Below, piece after piece: positions 25,129-35,000 of a stretch of 64,000 nucleotides of DNA; the first letter of the stretch is position 1, and every line of letters begins with the position of its first letter. A program made the translations under genes and the position numbers. The stretch is taken from assembly GCA_025355995.1 (NCBI GenBank), contig JANXYQ010000025.1, forward strand, positions 1 through 64,000. Direction: 5' to 3'. This DNA comes from Spirochaetaceae bacterium. Its GTDB lineage: Bacteria > Spirochaetota > Spirochaetia > Treponematales > Rectinemataceae. The notes under the pieces were generated by a model. The model made no database searches and was not told the DNA's origin. It saw only the letters and a list, made by a program, of their open reading frames with translations.

Positions 25129-25139
25129 ATAGAAACTCC

Positions 25140-25154
25140 TATATTAGGAATATA
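25140..25154. repeat. Small palindrome upstream of the RibD-like gene
   Basis: TATATT-AGG-AATATA is a perfect 6-bp inverted repeat with a 3-base spacer, just upstream of the Shine-Dalgarno sequence of the minus-strand gene. It may be an operator or simply an AT-rich promoter element. Confidence 0.3.
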
Positions 25155-25200
25155 TGGTTATCATTTTCGCTTTTGAAGGCAAATCGGAAGACGGCGAAGC

Positions 25201-25521
25201 CTACCGGGGCCCGCGGTTCTTTATGGCGATCAGCCGCAAGGCTCCCGAGCCTATGTTCTTAATGCCGTGGGAGATGCCTTGCGGGCTCTCGATTAGGTTT
25301 CCCGGCCCAGCCTCGGCGCTCTCCTCCCCTACCGTGAAGAGTCCGCGGCCCTCGAGCACGTAGAACTCCATGTCGACGCCGGCGGCGTGGGGCTCGACGG
25401 CGCGGCCGGGCTCGACGCTCATGTGGATGACGACCGCGTCGTCCGAGGCATAGAGCCTGCGGCCGGTCATGTTCTCGTCGCTCATGATTACGTAGCCCTC
25501 GTCGACGCTCGTCATTTTCAT
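25201..25521 (-). CDS. Cupin-domain protein
   Basis: 106 residues forming a single small cupin barrel. The first cupin motif is seen in [18 protein letters not shown] and the second in [18 protein letters not shown], keeping His and Glu residues that can bind one metal ion. GAGGGG lies upstream of the ATG. Small stand-alone cupins cover many functions, from isomerases to sensors, so no reaction can be given. It is divergent from the DnaJ-domain gene and is followed by a 72-bp gap before the RibD-like gene. Confidence 0.85.
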   Translation of the reverse strand: MKMTSVDEGYVIMSDENMTGRRLYASDDAVVIHMSVEPGRAVEPHAAGVDMEFYVLEGRGLFTVGEESAEAGPGNLIESPQGISHGIKNIGSGALRLIAIKNRGPR

Positions 25522-25632
25522 GGCGCGTACCCCTCGTCGAACGTACTACCCCGAGGCCCGAACCGTAAACTATGTAATTTCCGCGCCGAGGCGTATTCTC
25601 TCGCGCCTGGTCCTCAGTACTATCGTCCTCGT

Positions 25633-26268
25633 ATGGGCGACTACTACAAGGTCCTCGAGCTCGATCGAGGCGCGACGGGCGACTCGATCAAGGCGAATTA
25701 CCGCCGCCTCGCGATGAAATGGCACCCCGACCTGAACGCGGGCTCGAAGAACGCCGAGGAGAATTTCAAGCTGATATCCGAGGCCTACTCGGTCCTTTCC
25801 GACGAGGCCTCGCGCCGCGCCTACGACGCCAGCCTGGATTCGCCCTCGCAGGGGCGGGCCGATTTCGGCTACGGCCGCGGCTTCGCGGGATTCACGCCGG
25901 AGCAGGCCGCCTACATGTTCATGAACGAGATGCACAATCTCGCGAGCGAGCTGACCATGCAAAACGTGGGCTGGCAGGATATCGCGCAGGAACTGGTCCG
26001 CAGGGGCTGTCCGGCTGGAACGGCGGCCGAGATCGCGCGCAGGATAGAGCTCCGCCGGAAATCGCTGATTCGCGGGAACGCCCGGCCCTACTTCCTTCGA
26101 TCGGCGGTCTCTGGCTTCTTCGGACTCGTGCTCGTCGGCCTGTTCGGCGGCCTGGGTTTCGGGATCCTCGGCTTCATCGGCCTGATGATGTTCCTGAGCG
26201 GCGCCTTCAACCTGATACGCGCCGTCTACTTCATGACGACGGGCAACGCGCCCCGATCGCTCATCTAG
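25633..26268 (+). CDS. DnaJ-domain membrane protein
   Basis: 211 residues from ATG 25633. Residues 1-70 are a J domain with the Hsp70-stimulating HPD motif at 31-33 ([10 protein letters not shown]). A linker rich in Gly and Phe follows, then a helical part ([28 protein letters not shown]), and two membrane helices at about 165-205. It is a type III J protein that would recruit DnaK to the membrane. No Shine-Dalgarno sequence is present; TACTAT at 25618-25623 ends 9 bases before the ATG, which suggests a leaderless or very short leader mRNA. Confidence 0.88.
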   Translation: MGDYYKVLELDRGATGDSIKANYRRLAMKWHPDLNAGSKNAEENFKLISEAYSVLSDEASRRAYDASLDSPSQGRADFGYGRGFAGFTPEQAAYMFMNEMHNLASELTMQNVGWQDIAQELVRRGCPAGTAAEIARRIELRRKSLIRGNARPYFLRSAVSGFFGLVLVGLFGGLGFGILGFIGLMMFLSGAFNLIRAVYFMTTGNAPRSLI

Positions 26269-26282
26269 CCCGCCTCAAGCGA

Positions 26283-27962
26283 TCAATTCTCGATCTCCCC
26301 GAACCTCTTCTCCGCGAAGCGCGGGTAGGCCGCGAGGGCGGCGATAGTCAGGCCGGAGAAGGCCGCGAAGTAGGCGGCGAAAAGCGCGAGCTTGCCCCAG
26401 GGCAGGAAGGCGGACAGGGCGCCGAGGGCGCCGAGCAGGGCCATGGCCCCGAGTATGAGGATGGAGGAATTGGGATTCTGCTTCAGGGCGGCGGTGGGGT
26501 TGTCCCAGGCGAGCCGGGGATTGGCGGTGTCCAGCCACAGGCCGGCGATGCAGGTGAAGGCGGAGAAGGCCAGGGCGAGGAGGAAGGCGGCGGCCGAATC
26601 GACGGGCGGCAGGCCGAGGATGGCCCCGACTCCCAGGCCGCCGACGAGGGAACCGAAGAGCGCGAAGGCGAAGCCGTGGAGGAATTTGGCGAAGCCGAGG
26701 TCGCGGTAGCGGATCGGCAGCGCCTTGAGGTAGGGCAGGGCCTTGGCGTCGCGCGAGACCGCCGTGCAGCAGATGCTGGTCGCGGAGCCGAGGAAGGCGC
26801 CGAAGGCCGCGGCCGCGAGCATGGCCCCCGGTCCGCTCTTGAAGCCGCCCGCCTGCGCCAGCAATCGGCCGAGCTGGCCCTTCTGGGAGATCGCGGCGAT
26901 CGCGAGGAATACGGGCATGAGCAGGATCACGAAGGGGCCGTTCAGGAAATAGATGGGCTCGCGGTTCATGAGCCTGATCTCCCTCGATACGAGAGAGCCT
27001 AGCGGGTTGCGCCTGCGGAAGCTGCGCGCGATGAAGGCCTTCGTGGCCGCCACGCGCTTGACGAGGAGCTCGTCGAAGCCCAGGAGGCTTCTCGCGTACG
27101 CGCCCCCTAGGGCGAAGTCGACCAGCGTCGCGGCAGCCAAGCCGAGGACGAGGCTCGCGAGGCCGTACCCGAGCCCCGCGGCGCCGCCCGCCGTCATGGA
27201 CTTCCACGCGAGGAAGGCCGGCGGGTAAGCCAGCCCGAGGCGCGCCATCAGGGCCTGGGGCCCGGCGAAGTTCGCGAGGACCCACGCGCTGTCGTTCATC
27301 CTCGAGGCCGCGCCCTGCACGTAGAGGTTGAAGACTATCGCGAAGGCCATGCCGACGGCGCCGCCGATTATCATGGTGGCGTTCTTGCTGCGAAGGGGCC
27401 TCAATCCGACGATGAGCGGGACGACGATGAGGTAGATCGCGGCGAGGGGAGCGAGGGGCACGGCGAGCGCCGTCAAGAGGGCGCCGACGTAGAAGGAGGC
27501 GGGCGGCGTCTCCTTGATCGCGAATATGGCGGCGGCCACGAGGACGAGGAAGAAGGCGAAGGCGAACTCCGAGAGATAGACCATGATCATCTTGGCCCCG
27601 AGGAGGCTTCGCCCTCGGAGGGGCAGGGCGAGGAGGCCCGAGTCGGCCGCGGACATGCAGTAGGTGGAAATGGCGGTGAGGAAGCCGAGGATGAACACCA
27701 GCGCTGAGGCGGTGGTCGCGGCGTTGAGGAGGAGGAGCCCCTGGAGCCCGGCGGGCTTGAGGGCCTCGTACATCGTCAGGTTCATCATGACGAAGATCGA
27801 CCCGACGTCACCGGCAAGGAGGAGGCCGAGGAGGACTATGCCGACGGTCTTCGCGATCCTCTTGGCCGAGGGCTTGGCCCCCGCGGCGCCGGTCGCGCGC
27901 CTCGCGGGCGCGTAGAGCGAGAGGACGAGGAATCGCACGAGGCTGGGGAAGGGTGCGGTCAT
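26283..27962 (-). CDS. ABC transporter permease (ABC-2-like, about 12-14 membrane helices)
   Basis: 559 residues, strongly hydrophobic with many membrane helices separated by charged loops (for example RSFRRRNPLGSLVSREIRLMNREP, the typical cytoplasmic loop preceding the second permease half). No periplasmic binding partner is nearby. It starts in a 4-bp overlap with the stop of the ATP-binding gene, so the two make one exporter. The large, apparently duplicated permease resembles putative ABC exporters of Firmicutes and spirochaetes. The substrate is unknown; the preceding ompA gene suggests an envelope role. Confidence 0.85.
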   Translation of the reverse strand: MTAPFPSLVRFLVLSLYAPARRATGAAGAKPSAKRIAKTVGIVLLGLLLAGDVGSIFVMMNLTMYEALKPAGLQGLLLLNAATTASALVFILGFLTAISTYCMSAADSGLLALPLRGRSLLGAKMIMVYLSEFAFAFFLVLVAAAIFAIKETPPASFYVGALLTALAVPLAPLAAIYLIVVPLIVGLRPLRSKNATMIIGGAVGMAFAIVFNLYVQGAASRMNDSAWVLANFAGPQALMARLGLAYPPAFLAWKSMTAGGAAGLGYGLASLVLGLAAATLVDFALGGAYARSLLGFDELLVKRVAATKAFIARSFRRRNPLGSLVSREIRLMNREPIYFLNGPFVILLMPVFLAIAAISQKGQLGRLLAQAGGFKSGPGAMLAAAAFGAFLGSATSICCTAVSRDAKALPYLKALPIRYRDLGFAKFLHGFAFALFGSLVGGLGVGAILGLPPVDSAAAFLLALAFSAFTCIAGLWLDTANPRLAWDNPTAALKQNPNSSILILGAMALLGALGALSAFLPWGKLALFAAYFAAFSGLTIAALAAYPRFAEKRFGEIEN

Positions 27963-28708
27963 CGAAGCGCGGCCTCGTCGGAGTCCTCGACGAGCTCGAG
28001 GAAGAGGCTCTCGAGGGAGTCGCCAATCTCTCCCTCGCGGGCGCGGAGCTCCGGTATCGTACCGATGAACAAGATCCTGCCCTTGTTGATGATGGCGATG
28101 CGGTCGCAGATCCTCTCGGCGACCTCCATCACGTGGGTGCTGAAGAGCACGAGCTTCCCCGAGGCGGCGCGCTCGCGCATGAGCTCCTTGAGGTCGAAGG
28201 CGGCCTGCGGGTCGAGCCCGACCATCGGCTCGTCGAGTATCCAGGCGGCGGGATCGTGCAGGAGGCTGGCGACGACGCAGAGCTTCTGCTTCATGCCGCG
28301 GGAAAAGCTCCCGATGGAGGAGGAGAGGACGTCCTCGATCTTGAAGCGGGAGGCGAGGGAGGAAACGCGCTCGCGGCGAAGACCGTCCGGCACGAGGTAA
28401 ACGTCGGCGACGAAGTTGAGGTACTCGCGCGCGCGGAGCTTGTTGAAGAGCTCGGGGTTGTCTCCGACGAGGCCGAAGCCCGACTTGGCCGCGAGGGGAT
28501 CGCTGCCCATGTCGACGCCCCCGATCTCGATCCTGCCCTCGTCGGGCTTGAGGACGCCGGTGAGCATCTTGATCGTGGTGGTCTTGCCCGCGCCGTTGGG
28601 GCCCAGGAAGCCGAAGATCTCGCCGTCGCGGATCTCGAGGGAGAGCCCGTCGACCGCCTTGGTGCCGCTCTTCGCGTAGGTTTTCGAGAGGTTCTCGAGT
28701 TTTATCAA
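27959..28708 (-). CDS. ABC transporter ATP-binding protein (exporter)
   Basis: 249 residues. Walker A is GPNGAGKTT, the signature region reads SFSRGMKQKLCVVASLLHDP and Walker B is AWILDEPMVGLDPQ, followed by the switch His in FSTHVMEVAE. The start codon is TTG at 28708, one base from the stop of ompA (TGA-A-TTG), so translation is coupled. Followed by the permease in an ATGA overlap. It energises export by the downstream permease; the cargo is not indicated. Confidence 0.93.
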   Translation of the reverse strand: MIKLENLSKTYAKSGTKAVDGLSLEIRDGEIFGFLGPNGAGKTTTIKMLTGVLKPDEGRIEIGGVDMGSDPLAAKSGFGLVGDNPELFNKLRAREYLNFVADVYLVPDGLRRERVSSLASRFKIEDVLSSSIGSFSRGMKQKLCVVASLLHDPAAWILDEPMVGLDPQAAFDLKELMRERAASGKLVLFSTHVMEVAERICDRIAIINKGRILFIGTIPELRAREGEIGDSLESLFLELVEDSDEAALR

Positions 28709-28709
28709 T

Positions 28710-29924
28710 TCAGTTCTCCAATATGGTGATCTCGACCCGGCGGTTGCGGGCGCGGCCAGCCTCCGTCGCGTTGTCCGCGATCGGCCGCTCGTCGCCGTAG
28801 CCGGTCGCGCGGACGCGCTCCGGGGCTCGGGCGCCCAACGCGACCAAGCTCGCGGCCACCGCCGCCGCTCGATCCTCGGAGAGCTTCTTGCGCCCGGCCG
28901 CGTAGCCGGCGGCCGCCGAATGCCCCGTCACGAGTATGTCGCGGTCGGGATAGCGCTTCAATAGCTCCGCGATGCGCGCGACCTTCGCGAGCTCGGGCGC
29001 CTTGAGCCGCGCGGAGTCCGCCTCGAATTGTATGTCCTGGATGCTTATGGTTACGCCCTCGTCCGTCTTGGCGACGCTGACGTTGGGCATCCCCTCGACC
29101 GCCTTCTCGACCTCGGCCCGGAGCGAATCGCGGTCCATGAGGATGGACTCGATCACGTCGGACTTCGCCGTCCCGCGGTACTCGATCGTGGAGCCGTCGG
29201 ACCAGTCGAACACGAAATCGAATTTCTCCTCGTAGGCGGAGGGCTGGCCGAGGGCGGGGTCCCAGTAGATCCTCTGGTCCGAGAAGCCCGCGATCTGCAC
29301 GGGAAAGATCTCCGCGTAGGCCCTGGGCTCCTTGGGCCGCTCGAATATCGTATACGAGGCCGAGACCAGGAGGAGGTCTTTCCCGTTCCTCGCGACGGGG
29401 CCGACGTACTTGTAGCGGACGTCGATGGGGATCTCGTAGGGATCGGGAATCCCGAAGACTCGGCGGAAGTCGTGGCGCTCCTCGCCGGGAGCTGTCCAGG
29501 AGTCGCCGGGGGAGACCGCCTTGTCGGGGAAGGTCGGGACGTCCCTTACGACTGGCATGTAGTACTTGGGGTCGATCGTATAGCGTCCGAAGCGGTCGCG
29601 GGTGAACTCCGAATCGTAGGTCTCGCTGATGACGTATGCCGAGTCGTCCTTCGGGCGCTCGGAGGTCTCGAAGGTCCCGCGCAGGAGGCCCCAAGAGCCG
29701 TCGGCCGCCGCGTCGGCGACCTCGTAGGCTATCCGGTTGAGGATCTGCGATGAATTGGCCCGGCGCTTGTTGACGTAGACGTCCTCGTCGACGGTCGACA
29801 GGGCGCGGAACTTGTCGCCCTTCGCGTGGGCGAAGGCGAAGCGGAACGGAGCCTCCTGGGAGTAGGCGAGGGAGAGGGCGGCCGAGAAGGCCGCGAGGAA
29901 TACGAGTGTGGTTTTCCTGCTCAT
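28710..29924 (-). CDS. OmpA-family outer membrane/periplasmic protein
   Basis: 404 residues from ATG 29924, which has AAGGGG upstream and a proper signal peptide (MSRKTTLVFLAAFSAALSLAYSQ, cut after about 23). The middle, about residues 25-285, is rich in beta-strand patterns with conserved aromatic residues and is not a known enzyme. The C-terminal 120 residues are an OmpA peptidoglycan-binding domain: IQFEADSARLKAPEL, LVTGHSAAAG, LSEDRAAAVAASLVALG, ATGYGDERPIADNATEAGRARNRRVEI. It would anchor the envelope to peptidoglycan. It leads an operon with an ABC exporter, to which it is translationally coupled. Confidence 0.9.
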   Translation of the reverse strand: MSRKTTLVFLAAFSAALSLAYSQEAPFRFAFAHAKGDKFRALSTVDEDVYVNKRRANSSQILNRIAYEVADAAADGSWGLLRGTFETSERPKDDSAYVISETYDSEFTRDRFGRYTIDPKYYMPVVRDVPTFPDKAVSPGDSWTAPGEERHDFRRVFGIPDPYEIPIDVRYKYVGPVARNGKDLLLVSASYTIFERPKEPRAYAEIFPVQIAGFSDQRIYWDPALGQPSAYEEKFDFVFDWSDGSTIEYRGTAKSDVIESILMDRDSLRAEVEKAVEGMPNVSVAKTDEGVTISIQDIQFEADSARLKAPELAKVARIAELLKRYPDRDILVTGHSAAAGYAAGRKKLSEDRAAAVAASLVALGARAPERVRATGYGDERPIADNATEAGRARNRRVEITILEN

Positions 29925-30073
29925 TCGAAGGCCCCTTTCCTCCATTATCGGCCGGAATGCCGCTGCGTTCTCCATTATGACAGGCGGCGGCCATCCTGGA
30001 AACGAGGATCCCGGGCGACTTTCTCGGCGACCTTGCTCGGCGACCTTGCCGAGGGCCGGGGCGAAGGGGGATA

Positions 30074-30997
30074 ATGGACGGGATGGCCCCGTTACCGATA
30101 AGCCCCGAGACCGGGCCCCAAGTGGTGCTCGAGATCCTCTACCGCCTCAAGGTGCGCGACGCCATGAGCTCGCCGGTGATCACCTCCTCGCCCGGGGACA
30201 GCATGCGCGAGGTGCAATACCGGATGAGGGACAACAGCATAACGGGGGTACCGATAGTCGAGAACGGGCGGCTGATCGGCCTAGTCTCCATGGGCCTCGT
30301 CATCGAGGCCCTCGACTCCGGGCGGATCGGCCAGAAGGCGGGCGAGCTCATGACCCGGACCGTCATCTCCCTCGAGGACGACATGCCCCTCGCCTTCGCC
30401 ACGACCTATTTCAACCGCTACAAATTCGGGCGCTTCCCCGTCCTCGACCGGGACGGCCGGCTCGTGGGCATCGTCTGCGCCTCCGACATAATACGCGCCC
30501 TCCTCGTCGCGATGAACAAGGAAGTGGAGCGGCTCGAGGAAAGGCTCGCCGCCTCCGCCGCCTCCGATCGCCCCCCGGACGGCCTGGCGCGGCTCTCCTT
30601 CCAAGTGACCCGCTTCGATTTCGAGAATGCCGGCAAGGCGAGCGCCGAGTTCAAGAAGGCGCTCAAGGGGCTCGGGATCGACGCCGCCATCGTGCGCCGC
30701 GCGGCCGTGGCCTCGTACGAGCTCGAGCTCAACGAGGTAATCCATTCCGACGGGGGCTCGATCTCCTGCCTGGCCGGCGCCGGCCGCATCGAGGTCGTCG
30801 CGGAGGACAGGGGACCGGGGATACCCGACGTGGCGGCCGCCATGACCGAGGGCTTCTCGACGGCCAACGAATGGATACGGAGCCTGGGCTTCGGCGCCGG
30901 AATGGGCCTGCCCAACGCCAAGCGCGTCTCAGACGAGTTCGCCATCGATTCGGGAAAGGGCCGCGGGACGCTCGTCAGGGTAGTAATCAACTATTGA
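30074..30997 (+). CDS. CBS-pair protein with anti-sigma-type ATPase domain
   Basis: 307 residues. Two CBS motifs (about 27-80, VRDAMSSPVITSSPGDS, and 90-145, GELMTRTVISLEDDMP) form an adenosyl-nucleotide-binding pair. From about 170 a GHKL ATPase domain of the RsbW/anti-sigma kind follows, with the N box (ELELNEVIHSDGGSI), G1 (EDRGPGIPD) and G2 (GAGMGLPNAKRVSDEF). It lacks a His phospho-acceptor, so it may act as a serine kinase or as an ATP sensor. GGGGGATA precedes the ATG. It heads a five-gene operon with DRTGG, PHP, kinase and NtrC-type genes; the same opening trio occurs near iron-only hydrogenases in other anaerobes. Confidence 0.9.
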   Translation: MDGMAPLPISPETGPQVVLEILYRLKVRDAMSSPVITSSPGDSMREVQYRMRDNSITGVPIVENGRLIGLVSMGLVIEALDSGRIGQKAGELMTRTVISLEDDMPLAFATTYFNRYKFGRFPVLDRDGRLVGIVCASDIIRALLVAMNKEVERLEERLAASAASDRPPDGLARLSFQVTRFDFENAGKASAEFKKALKGLGIDAAIVRRAAVASYELELNEVIHSDGGSISCLAGAGRIEVVAEDRGPGIPDVAAAMTEGFSTANEWIRSLGFGAGMGLPNAKRVSDEFAIDSGKGRGTLVRVVINY

Positions 30998-31013
30998 GAT
31001 AGGAGTTACCATC

Positions 31014-31355
31014 ATGCTCATCAGCGAGCTCGAGTCCTCACTTGGCATAGGAATGGAGGTCGCCCAGGGCGATTATTCGGACCGCGAGCTGTCGACGGGC
31101 TATGCCTCGGACCTCCTCTCCGACGTCATGGCCAACGCCAAGGCGGACGGCGTCCTCGTGACCGTGCAGGCCCACAAAAACGCGGTAGCGGTCGCGAGCC
31201 TCGTCGGCCTCGCCGCCATCGTCGTGTGCAATTCGCGGCCCCTGCCCGACGACATGATCTCGTCGGCCCGCGCGGAGGGCGTGGCCGTGTTCCGGACGCC
31301 CGCGACCGCGTTCGAGGTCTCTGGACGGCTCTGGGCGGGCCTGCGTCGTCCGTGA
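31014..31355 (+). CDS. DRTGG-domain protein
   Basis: 113 residues forming one DRTGG-type domain: YSDRELSTGYASDLLSDVMANAKADGVLVTVQ, VASLVGLAAIVVCNSRPLP and VAVFRTPATAFEVSGRLW. Such domains occur in phosphotransacetylases and as small stand-alone proteins and are thought to bind a ligand; their function is not settled. AGGAG lies upstream of the ATG, 16 bases after the CBS/ATPase gene, and its stop overlaps the GTG of the PHP gene (GTGA). It most likely partners with the CBS/ATPase protein in sensing a metabolite. Confidence 0.88.
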   Translation: MLISELESSLGIGMEVAQGDYSDRELSTGYASDLLSDVMANAKADGVLVTVQAHKNAVAVASLVGLAAIVVCNSRPLPDDMISSARAEGVAVFRTPATAFEVSGRLWAGLRRP

Positions 31356-32095
31356 GGGCCCTCGCGGACCTGCACAACCACTCGTGCCTCTCTCCCTGCG
31401 CCTCCCTCGAGGAGTCGCCGTCCCTGCTCGCGCGCCTCGCCCGCGAGCGGGGCCTGGGCTTCGTCGCCCTGACCGACCATAACTCCGCGCTGAACTGCCC
31501 AGCCTTCGACGAGGCCTGCCGGCGCGAGGGCCTCGCGCCCCTGTTCGGCATCGAGGCCTGCAGCGTCGAGGAGGTCCACGTCCTCTGCATCTTCGGCCGG
31601 GTCGAGCCGGCGCTGGACTTCGGCCTCCGCCTGCGCTCCGCCTTGATTCCGCTCCCCTACGACCCGGAGAAACTCGGTGACCAGGTCGTCGTCGACGCGG
31701 ACGAGGAGGTGCTCGAGCTCGTCGACTTCTACCTCGGCGCCGCCCTCATCCTGGGCTTCGACGAGATCTGCGCGGAGGCGGCCGAGCGGGGGGCCCTGGT
31801 CATTCCCGCCCACGTGGACCGGCCCATGTTCTCGGTCTCGAGCCAGCTCGGCTTCCTTCCGCCCGGCCCCTACGATGCGGTCGAGTCGATGCGCGAGCCG
31901 GCGCCCGAGCTTAGGGGCGGCCATACGGCGATCTCGGGCTCGGACGCGCATTATCCCGAGCACGTGGCCCGTAGGCCCTTCGCCGTCGAGCTGCCCGACG
32001 GGGCATCGGAGCTGCGCGGCGACTCCCTGCTCGAGGCCCTACGAGCTTCGCTCCGCGCCGGCCTCGTGCGACCCTCCTGGGGCGGGCAAGCATGA
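31352..32095 (+). CDS. PHP-domain metal-dependent phosphoesterase
   Basis: 247 residues from GTG 31352, overlapping the preceding stop by 4 bp; the longer open frame upstream overlaps the DRTGG gene and is not used. The N-terminus ADLHNHSCLSPC supplies the first metal-binding His pair, LTDHNSA the next, and later GSDAHYPEHV and VIPAHVDRP complete the trinuclear PHP site. It likely hydrolyses a phosphoester such as a nucleotide or sugar phosphate, unlike the polymerase-linked PHP. Followed by the sensor kinase gene in another 4-bp ATGA overlap. Confidence 0.9.
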   Translation: MRALADLHNHSCLSPCASLEESPSLLARLARERGLGFVALTDHNSALNCPAFDEACRREGLAPLFGIEACSVEEVHVLCIFGRVEPALDFGLRLRSALIPLPYDPEKLGDQVVVDADEEVLELVDFYLGAALILGFDEICAEAAERGALVIPAHVDRPMFSVSSQLGFLPPGPYDAVESMREPAPELRGGHTAISGSDAHYPEHVARRPFAVELPDGASELRGDSLLEALRASLRAGLVRPSWGGQA

Positions 32096-35000
32096 GGACG
32101 CTCCCTTCGCTCGCGATCCCCGCCGCCCTGGCCTGCCTCCTCTTCGCGCTGCCCGTCCCCGCCCTGGGCGTCGACGAACCGCGAACGAGCTCCCGGGAGA
32201 TACTGGAGCTTCGCGACGGCACGACCAGGATCGGCCTCCTGCCCTACGCCCTAGCCGCCTTCGAGAACGGTCCCATGGACGAGCCCCGGCGCTTGAGCTT
32301 CCAGCCGGATCCCGCCCGATTCAAGATCCCTCGGCCGAGGGCCCTGCGCGGTTTCATAGGAGCCCGGGCGGTCTGGCTGAGCTTCACGATCCGCAGCGCG
32401 GCCTCCTCGCGCTCCTGGCTGATCGCCGCGGGGCCGAACGTCGTAGACAGCGTGAGCGTCTACATCGTCGATCCGGACGGGAGCGTCGAGAGCCTCGTCG
32501 CCGACTCGGGGAGCCGCTCGAGTGAGGGCCCTCGCTCCCTCGCCGAGTTCGCCTTCCGCCTGACGATAGGGCCGGGCCAGGTCAAGACGGTCTACATGCG
32601 CTACGCTTCGGAAAGCCTCCTCAGCGTGGACGCGACCCTTTGGGACTCCTTCTATTACCTCCAGGCCGACGAGCTGAATTCGACCTTTCTCGGCATCCTA
32701 TTCGGAGTCGTCATCGCGGTTTTCCTGTATACGTTCCTCATCGCGATCTCCCTGCGAGAGCGCTTCTACGCGTATTACCTCGTCTACCTCCTCGGCCTTC
32801 TCTTCCTCGTGATGGCTTGGAGCGGGGGTATCAACCCGCTCTGGCGATTCAGCGGCGCCTGGGCGGCGAAGCGGGCTATACCCTTCTTCTCCTGCGTCAT
32901 GGGCCTCGGGATCGCCGCCTTCGCGAGGCGCTTCCTCGACCTGAGGCAGAGCTCTCGCCCGCTCTCCGGAGCGCTTCTGGGCGTCGTTTGGTTCGCCCCC
33001 GTCTTCGCTGCGGGCCTCGCCTTCCTGGACCTAAGGCTGGCGACGGCGGCCGGCATCTTCTTCGACATGGCCGCCCGCCTCGTCATCCTCGCGGCCGGCG
33101 CCTTTGCCGTGGCGAGGACGGGCGGGCGGAGGGAGCGCTATTTCCTCGCCTCGTGGGCCTGCGCGAGCCTCGGGGCCGTCGTCTCGCGCCTGGGAGCCGC
33201 GGGCGTCCTCGACCCGGGCTTGGCGCCGTTCTGGGGGAACAGCGAGCAAGTCGGTGCGCTCCTGCAAGTCCTCCTCCTGTCCTACGGGATAACGGACGCG
33301 ATCAACGCCATGCGCGCCGAGAAGGAGGAAGGTCAGCGCCTGTCGATCGAGCTGCTCGAGCGGGCGAACAGGGTGAAGGAGGATTTCGTCATCGGGACGA
33401 GCCTGGAGATCCGATCCCCGCTCTTCGGAATCGTGGGGCTCTCCGACGCCATCGACGACCTGGCCTCCTCGCGCGGGGAGGAGGCGTCGGAGGAGCGCAG
33501 GCTCGCCGGCCTCGTCAAGGCCGAGGCGCTGCGCCTGCTCGGAAGCGTGGCGAGCATAGCCGCGTACGTGCGCCTTCGCAACGGCGACCTGGCCCTCGTC
33601 GCCGAGCGGGTTTCCCTGCGCGAGGTCTGCGAGGGCGCGGCCGGGACGGCGTCGCACATCGCGTCCGGCAAGGATATCGCCGTCGAGAACGCCGTCGAGG
33701 ACTCCGAGATCGGGACGGACGGCCACGTCCTGGAACAGATCGCCTACAACCTCCTCGCGGAGGCCTTCAAGCGCAGCCCCGCCGGCATCGTGCGCATCGA
33801 GGGCCGGGCCGAGGGCGAGCGCGTCGCCTTGGCCGTCGTCGACTGCGCGCCCGCCCTGAGCGACGAGGTGCTGGCCCGATTCCGCTCCAGGGGCAGCCCG
33901 AGCGGGCCGGAAGCGGTCGGCCCGGGCCTCGAGCTCCTGGTCGCCAGGCTCCTGGCCGAGCGCCTCGGGGGCTCGCTCCGCTATTCCTGGTCCGAGGGCC
34001 GCGGCCGCTTCGACCTCGACTTGCCGAGGGAATGCACCTGGCGGCAGGCGGGGAGGGCCGCCGGCCGCGGGAGTTTTTTTTCCATCCTAGGCAGGATCGC
34101 CGCGAGGGGCGCCCGCCCGATCCGCGCCGACCTGTCGGAGACGCCGCTGGGCAAGGGCACGCGCGGCTCCGTCCTCGCGTACGACGAGGATCCCGTATTC
34201 CTCGAGGCGCTCAAGCGCTTCCTCGAGGGAAGGGGCTATTCCGTCGCTCCGGCGCTGTCCGCCGACGCGGCCGTCGCCTTCGCGCTGTCCCGGCGCTTCG
34301 ACCTCGCCCTCCTCGACGCCACCGGCCAAGGGAAGGCCGGGCTCGCGGCCTGCGCGCGGATCCGCGCGGCCCGCGGCATGGACGAGCTGCCCATCGTGGT
34401 GATGACCGACAGGGAGAGCGTCGAGGCCGTGGAGGCCGCGTTCCGCGCGGGCGCGAGCGACTACCTGCCCAAGCTCTCGCCCAACGAGCTCCTCTTCGCG
34501 CGCGTCGACAACCTCGTCTCGCTGAGGCGCGCCATGGAGGACGCCCTCGAGACGCGCAAGCGCATCGCCGAGCTCGAGAAGCTCAAGACCCTCGGCGTCC
34601 TGGCCGCAGGGGTCGCCCACGAGGTGAACACGCCGAACAACGCGGTGATCCGCAATCTTCCCGTCATTTCCGAGGTTTGGCGCGAGCTCTCGCCGAGCCT
34701 GCGGAGGCTCATGGAGGAGGCCGAGGGCTTCAGCGTGCGCGGCTGGTCTTCCGAGGAGCTCATGCGGGAGCTCCCGGAGCTCCTCGCCGACACGTACAAC
34801 GCGGGCCTCCAGATCAAGAAGATAGTCGAGGACCTCAAGGACTATGCGAGGGATTCCTCCGGCTCGCCCCCCGAGCCCGTGGACATCTCGGCGGTCGCCG
34901 CCTACGCGTCGCGCCTGCTCCAGCCGCTGGTGGGCCGATCCACCCGGCGCTTCGCGCTCGACGCGCCGGCGGGGTTGCCGCCTGCGGAGGCCAATTTCCA

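Noticed and set aside
34040-34090. The hairpin plus T8 inside the sensor kinase as a terminator
   Set aside because: The stem is short (GGCC-GCC-GGCC) and separated from the T run by 7 bases, so it is a poor terminator. It was kept only as a slippage candidate.
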